The translations under genes were made by a program, and so were the position numbers. Below are positions 55,085 through 64,000 of a DNA stretch of 64,000 nt, in pieces. Source of the DNA: Maribacter algicola (GTDB lineage Bacteria > Bacteroidota > Bacteroidia > Flavobacteriales > Flavobacteriaceae); assembly GCF_003933245.1 (NCBI RefSeq), contig NZ_QUSX01000001.1, positions 496,001 through 560,000 of the forward strand. Direction: 5' to 3'. The notes under the pieces were generated by a model. It was not told the origin of the DNA, did not search any database, and was given only the letters and a program-made list of their open reading frames with translations. Every line of letters starts with the position of its first letter. Within the stretch, counting starts at the first letter, position 1.

Positions 55085-56173
55085 CTAAAGTTTAACCATA
55101 CAATTCTGCCCGGCCGATTTATAAATGGCCTCTACTACCCTAATATCCCTTAGCCCTTCCTCTCCAGGTACGGGCATTTCCTGATTGCGAATTATCGCCA
55201 AGGCATCCTCATCCATCTGTTTTGCTTGCTGGTTATTTATGGCATAATTTATAATAGTGCCATCTGACATACTTCCCTTATTTCCAATATAGGCAGAATG
55301 AGGTTCCATTTTGAGCCAGCCCTTTTCATAATTTACCTGTAGGTGATTCATCTGTATGCCAAAGCTGGTTTGGCAGGATGCAAGGGCACCGCTTGGAAAT
55401 TCAAGCTGAAACATCATGGTCTCTTCTACTTCGTGATAAATTTCGGGTCTAGTTGTCGAAGCCTGTGCCAAAACGGAAATAGGCTCCTCTCCCGTGGCCA
55501 ATCTAGCACCTTGTAGTGCGTAAACCCCCATATCACCCATAGCTCCTCCGCCTAGACTTTTTTTCTGTTTCCAATGGTCTGTCCTGCCATCAAAATATCC
55601 AGCTGCGGAAGTAATCATCTTTACCTTACCAAAAGGTCTTTCCTTGGCCACTTTCATGTAGGCCTGAATATTTGGATCGTGCTGACACCTATATCCTATG
55701 GCAAGTTTTACCCCATTGCTTTTACAGGCATTTATCATGGCCTCGCAATCCGCTACAGTAGGAGCCATGGGCTTTTCGCACCAAACGTGTTTTCCAGTAT
55801 TTGCCGCCCTTAAGGTATATTCCTTGTGCATAGACGGTGGTAGCACCACATAAATAACATCTATGTCTTCATTGTTGGCAATAGAATCAAAGTTCTCGTA
55901 ATTATAAATATTCTTGTCCTTAATGCCATACTTTTCTTGCCAAACAGGAATTTTTTCAGGACTGCCCGTTACGATTCCTTTTAATTCGCAGTTTTCGGTC
56001 AGCTGGAGGGCCGGGGCCAGAAGATCCGTACTATAGTATCCCAATCCAACAAGGGCTATACCAAGCTTTTCCTTTTTTGGCCTAGTAGCTGACATCAAGA
56101 AATTTGGAGAAAAGCTTGCGGCAGCACCAGCTATTATTGAGTTCTTAATAAATTGTCTTCTCTGGTTCTTCAT
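55085..56173 (-). CDS. Tat-exported Gfo/Idh/MocA-family oxidoreductase
   Basis: The N-terminus MKNQRRQFIKNSIIAGAAASF carries a twin-arginine motif RRQFIK followed by a hydrophobic, small-residue-rich segment, so export in the folded state with its NAD(P) cofactor is likely. The NAD-binding domain has VGLGYYSTDLLAPAL, DVIYVVLPPSMHKEYTLRA, and CEKPMAPTVADCEAM (catalytic Lys region). The C-terminal half has GGAMGDMGVYALQ. The 362-residue length fits. These enzymes oxidise sugars or inositols or act in glycan cleavage. It is divergent from the HTCS gene. Confidence 0.9.
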   Translation of the reverse strand: MKNQRRQFIKNSIIAGAAASFSPNFLMSATRPKKEKLGIALVGLGYYSTDLLAPALQLTENCELKGIVTGSPEKIPVWQEKYGIKDKNIYNYENFDSIANNEDIDVIYVVLPPSMHKEYTLRAANTGKHVWCEKPMAPTVADCEAMINACKSNGVKLAIGYRCQHDPNIQAYMKVAKERPFGKVKMITSAAGYFDGRTDHWKQKKSLGGGAMGDMGVYALQGARLATGEEPISVLAQASTTRPEIYHEVEETMMFQLEFPSGALASCQTSFGIQMNHLQVNYEKGWLKMEPHSAYIGNKGSMSDGTIINYAINNQQAKQMDEDALAIIRNQEMPVPGEEGLRDIRVVEAIYKSAGQNCMVKL

Positions 56174-56344
56174 GGTTCCTATTATTTTATATACAAATTA
56201 CAATATTAGATTTGATTAGCTAATTTTTATTTTAAATTGACTTTTGAAAAGAACTATAAACCTCCCTGGGATAAATTCATTGTTTTTCACTTTGTTAAAA
56301 TAAAATTCCAATCAATTTCAAAAACCTATCTTTTAGGCTAGGTT

Positions 56345-56352
56345 TATTTTTG
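56345..56352 (+). promoter_or_regulatory. Possible -7 element of the HTCS gene
   Basis: TATTTTTG matches TAnnTTTG, 282 bases before the ATG, so it would produce a long leader. No -33 box is clear; the assignment is weak. Confidence 0.25.
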
Positions 56353-56605
56353 GGATATAGGGAAATATTAAAGGAAAGGACAAGAATTCCAATACAAAAT
56401 AAGACTTGGGTACCATCTTAATCCCAAATAATGTCCAACTGCAACGTTTTTTTTGCGTTAGCATAAAATTACTTTGAAGCCTTTTACTAAAACATTTTCG
56501 TAATTAAATGCTTTTTTGGGCGGTAGATTATCAAATTCATAGAGTTTTATTGCTAAAATTGAATATTTTAATAGGAGCAAGAAAAAATCACAAAATATTG
56601 TAAGT

Positions 56606-56625
56606 ACCTGCTTTTTAAGGCAGGT
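56606..56625 (+). promoter_or_regulatory. Hairpin covering the ribosome-binding region of the HTCS gene
   Basis: ACCTGC pairs with GCAGGT around TTTTTAAG; the stem ends nine bases before the ATG at 56635 and includes the only purine-rich SD-like stretch (AAGGCAGG). It could limit translation. Confidence 0.3.
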
Positions 56626-56634
56626 TTGAGAAGC

Positions 56635-59600
56635 ATGTTATATCAAAAGTATATTCATACCAGTTACCTTTTTATATCTGTTTTGTGCGGTTTAATGCTG
56701 TCCGCACAATACAAGGATAGCAACTATAACTTTTTGGATATCGAAGAATCCATTACACAACGAGCGGTATCCACCATAGTTCAGGACAAACAGGGCTTGA
56801 TTTGGATGGGAACGTATGGGTTGGGGTTGAATAAATATAATGGTATAGACCTTGTGCCTTACACGCAGGAGTTTGACAATCCAAATTCCCTTAATAGTTC
56901 ATTGGTGCATACAGCCTATGTAGATTCCTCTGGACTGCTCTGGGTTGGCACGGAAACAGGATTAGATGTTTATCAAAAAGACTTTGATAACTTTAAACAC
57001 GTCTCATTTTATAAAAATGGGAAACCTTTAAACAATCTAGTAGTTACCGCAATTGTTGAAATTGGAAATGATAGGTTATTGATCGGAACTATAGCGAATG
57101 GCCTATTTAAGGTAGACATCAAAACCTTAAAGGGATATCCCGTAACAATAAACAATCCAGCGTCCACACCTCTTCTCATTAATTGTTTGCTGCGATACAA
57201 GGATCAAATCGTTTATATTGGAACAAACAGGGGGCTGTACTCTTTTGACGGTAAGCAAACCCATAGGGTTAAGCTTAGAGAAAAACTTTTCGGTGAAACT
57301 GAAAATTTTGAGATAAATATAGAATCACTGCTCATTGATGACAGAGGTTCACTTTGGCTGGGAACACATTCGAATGGTCTATTAAAATTTTCAAATCCTG
57401 ATGCGTCCAGAAATCATTATAAAATAGACATTTTCAATATAACCAGTGAGCGAATACTAACCATAGTACAGGCACCTGACAAACGAATTCTTTGCGGAAC
57501 TGAAAATGATGGCTTGTACGTTCTTTCTCAAAATGGTGATCTTATAAAAAACTATCGTTACGATAAATTCAACAATAACAGTATTAAATCGAATTCAGTA
57601 TGGTCCTTATTTGTGGATAAACAAGATCGGATATGGATAGGGTATTATAACAAAGGGGTTGGGGTACATGATTACAATTATGACAAGTTTCCAGATATAC
57701 AAAGCATTTCCAATGTGGACAACTCATTGCAATCATCTTCAGTAACCGGAATAATTAAGGATAAGCAAAAAAGATTATGGATAGGAATGGATGGCGGTGG
57801 TATAGATGTTTACGACATAAAAACAAATCAATTTGTTCATCTATTAGACAACAAAAATTCCATAGCTAGGGGGCTGAAAGCTGATGACGTACAGACCATT
57901 TTCATGGATAGCCATGAAAATATTTGGGTAGGAACTTGGAATTCAGGTATTTACTTCTTAAAATCCAATACACAGGTTTTTAAACATTTTGATACCTATA
58001 GCACCAATGGCGCTTTAAAATCCAATAGGGTCATGAGTTTTTCAGAAGACAACTTCGGTAAAATATGGATTGGAACCTTTTCTAATGGTCTCCATTATTA
58101 TAGCCTTGAAGATGGGAAATTTGGTTCCGTAGACGATAAAAAATTCAACGACCTGAAGACATACCGTGCGGAAATCCGCAAAATCATGGTGGATAGTAAA
58201 AATACCATCTGGATTGCTACTACGAGCGGATTGTTCAAAAGACAGGCCGAATCCAGCGAATCTTTTAATAAGATCGAACTGAAGTCCGAGAAAATGAATT
58301 CAAACGGCCCTAGCGTTTCGGTCGATGTTATTGTATCCCTATATGAAGATTCGGAAAATAATATCTGGATAGGCACAGACGGCGCTGGTGTATGGAAATT
58401 CGACGCAGGAAATGATTCAATACAGTGGTATAATAAGAAACAGGGACTGGAGCAGGAAACTATCGCCACGATCATGGAAGCGAACGACGGAAAATTGTGG
58501 ATGGCCGGAAACAAAGGTATTTCTTGCTATGACAAAAGCAAAGGACAAATTATCAACTACGACATCAATGACGGGCTACTGACCAATGATTTCAACTTTA
58601 ATGCAGCCTTTAAGGACGAGGACGGAACGCTTTATTTTGGAAATTATAAAGGCATAAATGTCGTTAAGCCTTCCGCCCTTCCACGCAACATCCACGAACC
58701 TGAGGTTTATTTTACAGACTTTAAGGTCTATAATAAATCCTTAGAAATAAATGAAAAGGATGCCCCTTTAAAAAAAGTTATTTCTGAAACTGAACAGATA
58801 ACCCTAAATCATAAACAAAGTGTTTTTACAATAGAATTTATGGGTATAAATTATACAAGGCCTGAAAAAAATCAATATGCATATTACCTTGAAGGTCTAG
58901 AGGACGATTGGAATTTTGTAGGTAACGCAAGAAGTGCAACCTACACAAATCTATCTCCGGGAAATTATACCTTTAAACTAAAGGCAGCCAACAATGATGG
59001 GCTCTGGGGCGATAAAGTAAAAACCCTTTCGCTTACCGTATTAGCACCTTGGTGGAAAACTAAATTGGCCATTATCTTTTATTTGGCAACGATTGTTCTG
59101 TTTTCAACTTGGCTGTATAGACTATTAAGGGCAAGAATTCGAGAAAAACGTCTTGTTGAATTTGAACGTTCAAGACGCATTCAGGAGGAAGAACTTAATA
59201 CTAAGAAAATACAGTTTTTCACAAATATATCCCATGAGTTCAGAACGCCATTGACCCTTATTTTGAACCCCTTGAAAGATATAATGTCCAATACTTCGCT
59301 TCCACTTCCCACGGTGGTACAGGAAAAACACACAATAATTTACAAAAACGCTGCCAGACTCAAACGACTTATCGATGAACTGATGGATTTTAGAAAACTT
59401 CAATTGAACAAATTTTCCATAAAGGTTTCCAAAATAGACATCAATACATTTATCAAGGAAATAACCGACCATTTCAAAGAGGAAGCGTTATTGAAAAACA
59501 TCGCCTTATTAATAGAACGAAATGAGGCGCCTCTTTATCTATGGAGTGACCCTGGAATGCTCGAAAAAGTAATCTTCAATATACTTTCAAATGCATTTAA

Positions 59601-60780
59601 GGTAACGCCTGAAAATGGCGCCATAACCATTAGCGTTTTCCAATCTCCCAATGACGTTCATTTTCCCTTGGCAGAAAACAAAACCCTTCCTTGTTTAGAA
59701 GTCAATATTGAGGACACCGGTAGTGGCATTAACCAAGAGGAAGTGAAAAAAATATTTGATAGGTTCTATCAGGTAAAGAATATGAATAGTCAGTATTATG
59801 GAGGTACGGGAATAGGCCTTGAGGTGGTCAGGAATTTCGTTGAATTGCTGAAAGGGGTAATAATCATAGAAAGTGAAGAGACTGTAGGTACAAAATTTAG
59901 GATTTTACTTCCTTTGGGTAAAGAACATTTTAATGAAAGTGAATTTTTTAGCAATCCACAGAGCGAAAGTTATTTGCCAAATCTGAACTATTCAAAAACA
60001 TCTTTGGCTTCCAAATTTGATAATAAATCCTTAAAAACAATATTAATCGTGGAGGACAATACGGAACTAAGGTCCTACCTAAAACACGAACTTTCCTTTG
60101 AACATACCATTTTGGAGGCCTCAAATGGACAACAAGCTCTGGATATAGCGCACCGTAGAATACCTGATGTAATTATTACCGATGTTGTAATGCCAGAAAT
60201 GGATGGTTTGGAATTTTGTAGAAACCTTAAAAAGCATATTGCCACGAGTCATATTCCTATAATCATGTTGACTGCCAAAGCCATGATAGATGATAAGGTC
60301 AATGGAGTAAACTCAGGAGCCGATGTATATATGACCAAACCTTTTGATATGCGTTTACTCAACTCGTATCTATCGCGTTTGATTGAAAATCGTCAGGTGT
60401 ACATAACCAAAAATTTAAACGACCCCACTAAACTAAACCTACTGGAGAAAACCACGGAAATGGATAAATCCTTTATGCGAAAGGTTTTGGACTATCTTAA
60501 CAAGAATATTGAAAAAACCGAATTAAACGTGGAGCACATGGCAGAGGATATTCACTTAAGCCGTAGCCAACTTTATAGAAAAATCAAAGCCATGACAGGA
60601 CTAACACCAAACGAATTGATTCGCAAGGTGCGTTTGGAAAAGGCAAAAAATATGATAGAAACAGGTTGCGAGTCAATTGCAGAGGTAGGCTTCAAAGTAG
60701 GTTTTTCTTCTCCTTCCTATTTTAGCCGTTGTTTTAAGTCTGAATTTGGTATATTACCTACAGATATTAAAACAAAATAG
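56635..60780 (+). CDS. Hybrid two-component system regulator (HTCS) of polysaccharide use
   Basis: The start at 56635 (MLYQKYIHTSYLFISVLCGLMLSAQ) gives a signal peptide; the frame can be read from a TTG nine bases earlier. Residues about 30-680 are many reg_prop propeller repeats (such as LWVGTETGLDVY, IWIGTFSNGLHYY), followed by a Y_Y_Y domain (about 690-800) and a transmembrane helix. Then come a histidine kinase (H867 in ISHEFRTPLTLI, GTGIGLEVVRNFVELL), a receiver with Asp1183 and an AraC-type DNA-binding domain (LSRSQLYRKIKAMTGLTPNE). At 1381 residues this is a full-length HTCS. It should sense oligosaccharide and activate the genes downstream. Confidence 0.95.
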   Translation: MLYQKYIHTSYLFISVLCGLMLSAQYKDSNYNFLDIEESITQRAVSTIVQDKQGLIWMGTYGLGLNKYNGIDLVPYTQEFDNPNSLNSSLVHTAYVDSSGLLWVGTETGLDVYQKDFDNFKHVSFYKNGKPLNNLVVTAIVEIGNDRLLIGTIANGLFKVDIKTLKGYPVTINNPASTPLLINCLLRYKDQIVYIGTNRGLYSFDGKQTHRVKLREKLFGETENFEINIESLLIDDRGSLWLGTHSNGLLKFSNPDASRNHYKIDIFNITSERILTIVQAPDKRILCGTENDGLYVLSQNGDLIKNYRYDKFNNNSIKSNSVWSLFVDKQDRIWIGYYNKGVGVHDYNYDKFPDIQSISNVDNSLQSSSVTGIIKDKQKRLWIGMDGGGIDVYDIKTNQFVHLLDNKNSIARGLKADDVQTIFMDSHENIWVGTWNSGIYFLKSNTQVFKHFDTYSTNGALKSNRVMSFSEDNFGKIWIGTFSNGLHYYSLEDGKFGSVDDKKFNDLKTYRAEIRKIMVDSKNTIWIATTSGLFKRQAESSESFNKIELKSEKMNSNGPSVSVDVIVSLYEDSENNIWIGTDGAGVWKFDAGNDSIQWYNKKQGLEQETIATIMEANDGKLWMAGNKGISCYDKSKGQIINYDINDGLLTNDFNFNAAFKDEDGTLYFGNYKGINVVKPSALPRNIHEPEVYFTDFKVYNKSLEINEKDAPLKKVISETEQITLNHKQSVFTIEFMGINYTRPEKNQYAYYLEGLEDDWNFVGNARSATYTNLSPGNYTFKLKAANNDGLWGDKVKTLSLTVLAPWWKTKLAIIFYLATIVLFSTWLYRLLRARIREKRLVEFERSRRIQEEELNTKKIQFFTNISHEFRTPLTLILNPLKDIMSNTSLPLPTVVQEKHTIIYKNAARLKRLIDELMDFRKLQLNKFSIKVSKIDINTFIKEITDHFKEEALLKNIALLIERNEAPLYLWSDPGMLEKVIFNILSNAFKVTPENGAITISVFQSPNDVHFPLAENKTLPCLEVNIEDTGSGINQEEVKKIFDRFYQVKNMNSQYYGGTGIGLEVVRNFVELLKGVIIIESEETVGTKFRILLPLGKEHFNESEFFSNPQSESYLPNLNYSKTSLASKFDNKSLKTILIVEDNTELRSYLKHELSFEHTILEASNGQQALDIAHRRIPDVIITDVVMPEMDGLEFCRNLKKHIATSHIPIIMLTAKAMIDDKVNGVNSGADVYMTKPFDMRLLNSYLSRLIENRQVYITKNLNDPTKLNLLEKTTEMDKSFMRKVLDYLNKNIEKTELNVEHMAEDIHLSRSQLYRKIKAMTGLTPNELIRKVRLEKAKNMIETGCESIAEVGFKVGFSSPSYFSRCFKSEFGILPTDIKTK

Positions 60781-60919
60781 CAAGGTACACTCTTTAATGC
60801 ATCCAGAATCGCGCCCAAAAATCAATAAAAAAAGAGTCTTCGATCTTTATGACCCACTTTAACCTTAGGACGTAAAGGACATTTTTCCAAAAAGTTCATA
60901 AATAGAATAGCTCCGCTAC

Positions 60920-60947
60920 CCTAAACCACACATACAACATGTTTAGG
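60920..60947. repeat. Inverted repeat upstream of the xylanase gene
   Basis: CCTAAAC pairs with GTTTAGG around a 14-base spacer, 73 bases before the GH10 ATG. It could be an operator for the HTCS AraC domain or a weak terminator of the HTCS gene; there is no T run after it. Confidence 0.35.
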
Positions 60948-61019
60948 ATAGATAGCTACATTTTTAATATTTCATGGATTGACATTCTTTTAGATTTACT
61001 GCTAAAATGAATTCTAACA

Positions 61020-62228
61020 ATGATTTACTTAAAGCTTGAAATGACTTGCATTGCAAACAAAAAAACCATTGTGACCCCGTCTATTTTAAGACTGCTGTTC
61101 CCAATACTGTTTATTATCGTTTTGGTCTCTCTAGAAAGTTGTTCGAACCCCAATGAGCATAAATCCTTAGAAGTGGAATCCCTAAAAGATGCATTTGAAA
61201 AGGATTTTTACATAGGCGTAGCTTTGAACGGCGGCATCATTGACCAAAGCGACAGCACCTCTCTTAACGTCGTAAAAAAGGAGTTTAATAGTATTACCGC
61301 CGAAAATATCATGAAATCGGCCATCATTCATCCAAAGCTCGACAGTTTCAATTTTGAAATGGCCGATAAATTTGTTGCATTGGGAAAAACCAATGACATG
61401 CACATCCATGGCCACACGTTGATTTGGCACAGCCAATTATCACCTTGGTTCCAAGATATTGAGGACAGTCTTGAATTTAAGTCTGCAACTGAAAACCACA
61501 TCAAGGATTTAGCACTTCACTTTAAAGGAATCGTTAACTCTTGGGACGTTGTCAATGAAGCCTTAAACGAGGATGGCACATTAAGAAATTCGATTTTCCT
61601 CAAAAAAATGGGAGCGGATTATTTGTCCTTGGCTTTTAAATGGACTTCCGAAATCGACCCGGATGCGAAGCTTTATTATAACGACTACAACATGACGAAT
61701 CCTGAAAAAAGGCAAGGGGCCATTAGGATGGTAAAAAAAATCCAAGAACAAGGTATAAAGGTAGACGGTATTGGAATGCAAGGACATTGGCACTTAAATT
61801 CACCTTCCCTTGAAGAGATAGAACAAAGCATTTTGGAGTATTCCAAATTGGGCGTGCAGGTAGCAATTACGGAACTGGATATTAGCGTATTGCCCAACCC
61901 TTGGGATTTGGAAGGTGCGGAAATCAGTCAGAATTTTGAGAACAGTGAAAAAATGAACCCTTATACGAAGGGTCTACCTGATTCCGTTCAAATACAATTG
62001 GCCAATCGATATAAGGATATTTTCAATATTTTTTTAAAGCATAAGGACAAAATAAGCAGGGTTACTTTCTGGGGCCTAGGCGATGGGCAATCTTGGTTGA
62101 ACGGCTTTCCGATTAGGGGCAGAACAAACTATCCTTTGCTGTTCGATAGGAATTTAAAGCCTAAGGCCGCCTATTATAGTATTATCGGCTTAAAAGAAAA
62201 ATTTGACCAACTACAAACAACAAACTAA
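61020..62228 (+). CDS. GH10 endo-beta-1,4-xylanase lipoprotein
   Basis: Cleaves the xylan backbone with retention. A signal peptide leads to a lipobox-like LESC (Cys41), so the enzyme is probably anchored in the outer membrane. The GH10 domain covers about residues 55-395 with GVALNGG, ITAENIMKSAIIHP, HGHTLIWHSQ, the acid/base E180 in SWDVVNEAL, IGMQGHWHL, and the nucleophile E285 in AITELDISV. WGLGDGQSWLN follows. No carbohydrate-binding module is present. It starts 239 bases after the HTCS stop and heads GH10-symporter-GH43. Confidence 0.95.
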   Translation: MIYLKLEMTCIANKKTIVTPSILRLLFPILFIIVLVSLESCSNPNEHKSLEVESLKDAFEKDFYIGVALNGGIIDQSDSTSLNVVKKEFNSITAENIMKSAIIHPKLDSFNFEMADKFVALGKTNDMHIHGHTLIWHSQLSPWFQDIEDSLEFKSATENHIKDLALHFKGIVNSWDVVNEALNEDGTLRNSIFLKKMGADYLSLAFKWTSEIDPDAKLYYNDYNMTNPEKRQGAIRMVKKIQEQGIKVDGIGMQGHWHLNSPSLEEIEQSILEYSKLGVQVAITELDISVLPNPWDLEGAEISQNFENSEKMNPYTKGLPDSVQIQLANRYKDIFNIFLKHKDKISRVTFWGLGDGQSWLNGFPIRGRTNYPLLFDRNLKPKAAYYSIIGLKEKFDQLQTTN

Positions 62229-62238
62229 TTTGTAGACA

Positions 62239-63693
62239 ATGAGTTTAGAAGCACATAAATTATCCATCAAGGAAAAAATTGGCTATAGCCTTGGGGATCT
62301 CTCAGCTAACTTGGTATTCCAAACATTAGTTACCTATCTGGCTTATTTTTATACGGATATTTATGGTCTGGAAACAAATGATGCCTCGGTAATCATATTC
62401 GTAGTGGGCATAATTTCGGCTTTTGCCTTTAACCCTATTGTAGGTGCTCTTGCAGATAGGACACGGAGTAGATGGGGCAAATTTAGGCCTTGGATATTAT
62501 TTACATCGGTACCATTGGGGATTGTTGCCCTACTAGCATTTAGCACACCAAATTTTGACTATCCAGGAAAGGTAGTCTATGCAGCGGTTACCTACACCTT
62601 GTTGCTGTTATTGTACGCGGCCAATAACCTGCCCTATGCGGCCCTGAGCGGTGTTATTACCGGTAGTATGAAAGAACGCAACAGTATTTCATCCTATCGA
62701 TTTGTGGCCGTTATGTTCGCGCAATTTTTTGTACAGGTTTTCATGCTGCCCATTATATTGTATGCAGGGGATGGCGATAAGGCGGAAGGCATTGAAACGG
62801 TTATGACCTATTTGGCCATTTTAGGTACCATCATGCTATTGATTACCTTCTTTACCACAAAAGAACGCGTTGTTCCTACCCCGGAACAGAAATCCAGCTT
62901 AAAGGAAGATTTAGGCGATTTATTCAAAAACCGACCGTGGATCCTTATGTTGGTGCTCACCACTTTGGTCTTCATTACCCTTGCCATGAAGGGAGGGTCC
63001 TATGTCTATTATTTTGAAAATTATGTAGACGCTGCCAGCTTAGCCAATTTTATTGCCCCTCTGTTGAATGGTCTTTCCAGCATTGGTGTCGACTTTTTTG
63101 GAGACGACCCAACTTCCGCAGGGTTTGGACTGTTCAATGCAGGAGGAATTATTTTTATGATCGTTGGAATTTCATTATCCAAAAGGCTGGCGGACAAATA
63201 TGGAAAACGGGATGTATTTGGCAGTGCATTGTTCGTGTCGACCCTATTTATAGCCATTTTCTATTTCTTTTCCTCCACTTCGGTAGAACTGATGTTCCTT
63301 TCACAAATTTTGCATGGATTTTTCTACGGAATTACCATACCGCTTCTATGGGCCATGATAGCAGATGTAGCCGATTATTCTGAATGGAAGAACAACAGAA
63401 GGGCCACGGCCATTATATTTTCGGCCATGATGATAGGATTAAAATTAGGCCTTACCATTGGCAGTTCAATGGTTACATGGATACTTGGGCTTTATGATTA
63501 TATCCCAAAGAAATTTGCCACTACTGAATTGGTAATTCAGCCTGATAGTGCGATTGAAGGAACTAGGATGCTCGTTAGCATTTATCCCTCTATAGCATTC
63601 TTTTTGGGAATAGCTTTATTGTTCTTCTATGAAATAAACAAAAAAATGGAAACCCAGATTGAAAACGACTTAATCACAAGGAGACAAAAATAA
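62239..63693 (+). CDS. GPH-family sugar:cation symporter
   Basis: The 484-residue protein has 12 predicted helices and the glycoside-pentoside-hexuronide signatures IGYSLGDLSANLVFQ at the start, ADRTRSRWGKFRPWILF after helix 2 and the middle LADKYGKRDVFG. Such carriers import mono- and oligosaccharides with protons or sodium. It lies ten bases after the xylanase and five bases before a GH43 gene, so xylo-oligosaccharide or xylose uptake is likely (inference from context). Confidence 0.93.
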   Translation: MSLEAHKLSIKEKIGYSLGDLSANLVFQTLVTYLAYFYTDIYGLETNDASVIIFVVGIISAFAFNPIVGALADRTRSRWGKFRPWILFTSVPLGIVALLAFSTPNFDYPGKVVYAAVTYTLLLLLYAANNLPYAALSGVITGSMKERNSISSYRFVAVMFAQFFVQVFMLPIILYAGDGDKAEGIETVMTYLAILGTIMLLITFFTTKERVVPTPEQKSSLKEDLGDLFKNRPWILMLVLTTLVFITLAMKGGSYVYYFENYVDAASLANFIAPLLNGLSSIGVDFFGDDPTSAGFGLFNAGGIIFMIVGISLSKRLADKYGKRDVFGSALFVSTLFIAIFYFFSSTSVELMFLSQILHGFFYGITIPLLWAMIADVADYSEWKNNRRATAIIFSAMMIGLKLGLTIGSSMVTWILGLYDYIPKKFATTELVIQPDSAIEGTRMLVSIYPSIAFFLGIALLFFYEINKKMETQIENDLITRRQK

Positions 63694-63698
63694 ACGGC

Positions 63699-64000
63699 AT
63701 GCCAGAAGATAGTATTGAAAATATCGATTTTGATAAACTAAACGAAAAAGCGATTTCCCAACCACTGATAAAGCATATATACACGGCAGATCCCTCTGCC
63801 CATGTTTTCAACGGTAAAATCTATATATATCCCTCCCATGATATTGATGCAGGCGAGGCATTTGACGACTTGGGAAGTCATTTTGCCATGGAAGATTACC
63901 ATGTCCTTTCCATGGATTCAGTCGATGGCGCAGCCGTTGACCATGGAATTGCCCTTCATGTAGAGGATGTCCCTTGGGCCGAAAGACAAATGTGGGCACC
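63699..64000 (+). CDS. GH43-family glycoside hydrolase, N-terminal part (cut by window edge)
   Basis: The ATG at 63699, preceded by AAGGAGACAAAA, opens a frame to the window end (about 100 residues). DPSAHVFNGKIYIYPSHD contains the family's first catalytic-Asp region, and WAERQMWAP is a typical GH43 segment. No signal peptide is seen, so a cytoplasmic beta-xylosidase or arabinofuranosidase is likely. Only the N-terminus is visible. The gene is co-transcribed with the symporter and xylanase genes. Confidence 0.88.
   Translation, partial: MPEDSIENIDFDKLNEKAISQPLIKHIYTADPSAHVFNGKIYIYPSHDIDAGEAFDDLGSHFAMEDYHVLSMDSVDGAAVDHGIALHVEDVPWAERQMWA

Larger units (their letters stand above)
56174..56634. 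other. Divergent intergenic region between oxidoreductase and HTCS genes
   Basis: These 461 bases carry no gene. They include a hairpin AAACCTA...TAGGTTT (56322-56345) partly overlapping a TATTTTTG element (56345-56352), a TATCAAATTCAT stretch near 56528 shared with the susC upstream palindrome, and a hairpin ACCTGC...GCAGGT (56606-56625) just before the HTCS ATG. Confidence 0.5.

Noticed and set aside
1..64000. CRISPR arrays, insertion sequences, prophage genes and attachment sites
   Set aside because: No regularly spaced repeats, transposase, integrase or phage structural genes were seen on either strand; the tRNA-Ser gene is not followed by an integrase or a duplicated 3' end.

Overview
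The window comes from the chromosome of a low-GC member of the Bacteroidota, almost certainly a marine or environmental Flavobacteriaceae. The evidence is: TAnnTTTG promoter elements, weak Shine-Dalgarno sequences, many lipoproteins, a SusC/SusD pair, a hybrid two-component regulator of polysaccharide use, DUF4249, DUF3347 and HYC_CC_PP family proteins, and a PorT-like barrel. Species cannot be named from the sequence alone.

Layout. 1-1.4 kb: a truncated DUF4249 lipoprotein and a lipocalin-like lipoprotein, both on the minus strand. 1.8-8.4 kb: translation core, rplM-rpsI, rpsB-tsf and pyrH-frr, interrupted by a minus-strand M61 peptidase; the S2 protein carries a C-terminal helix-hairpin-helix extension. 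8.5-14.5 kb: an RND/MMPL exporter, asnS, rpoN and a PAP2-like membrane protein overlapping rpoN. 14.5-19.7 kb (minus): PorT-like barrel, an ExbB / small membrane protein / ExbD / ExbD energy-transducing cluster, tRNA-Ser(GGA), type I asparaginase and a TatD nuclease. 19.7-26.1 kb: a retropepsin-like protease, the sucA-sucB 2-oxoglutarate dehydrogenase operon, a small barrel-like protein and a NagX-type acyltransferase. 26.2-31.7 kb: an amidohydrolase with a small partner, galE plus a DegT/DnrJ aminotransferase with a cysteine cluster, then waaA and a small lipoprotein (surface polysaccharide functions). 31.9-34.5 kb: two very small membrane proteins and a TPR/AraC-type transmembrane regulator.

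35-40 kb: a SusD/SusC nutrient-uptake pair with no adjacent glycosidase, bracketed by two copies of an AAATTCATGAATTT palindrome. 40.5-52.8 kb: an eight-gene minus-strand heavy-metal (probably copper) efflux operon: HYC_CC_PP protein, CusA-type RND pump, TolC-like protein, DUF3347 lipoprotein, SO_0444-type permease, CopA-type P1B ATPase, PepSY protein and CusB-type adaptor. Cys-rich modules are shared among its proteins. Together they could move metal from cytoplasm to periplasm (ATPase, permease), bind it there (DUF3347, HMBD, PepSY) and expel it across the outer membrane (RND tripartite pump).

53-64 kb: a polysaccharide-utilisation region with a lipoprotein sulfatase, a Tat-exported Gfo/Idh/MocA oxidoreductase (divergent), a hybrid two-component sensor/AraC regulator, a GH10 xylanase lipoprotein, a GPH sugar:cation symporter and the start of a GH43 enzyme. 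Xylanase, symporter and GH43 run in one direction and would hydrolyse xylan outside, import oligomers and finish them in the cytoplasm. The sulfatase hints that the natural substrate could be a decorated algal glycan.

No CRISPR array, prophage, insertion sequence or clear attachment site was found.
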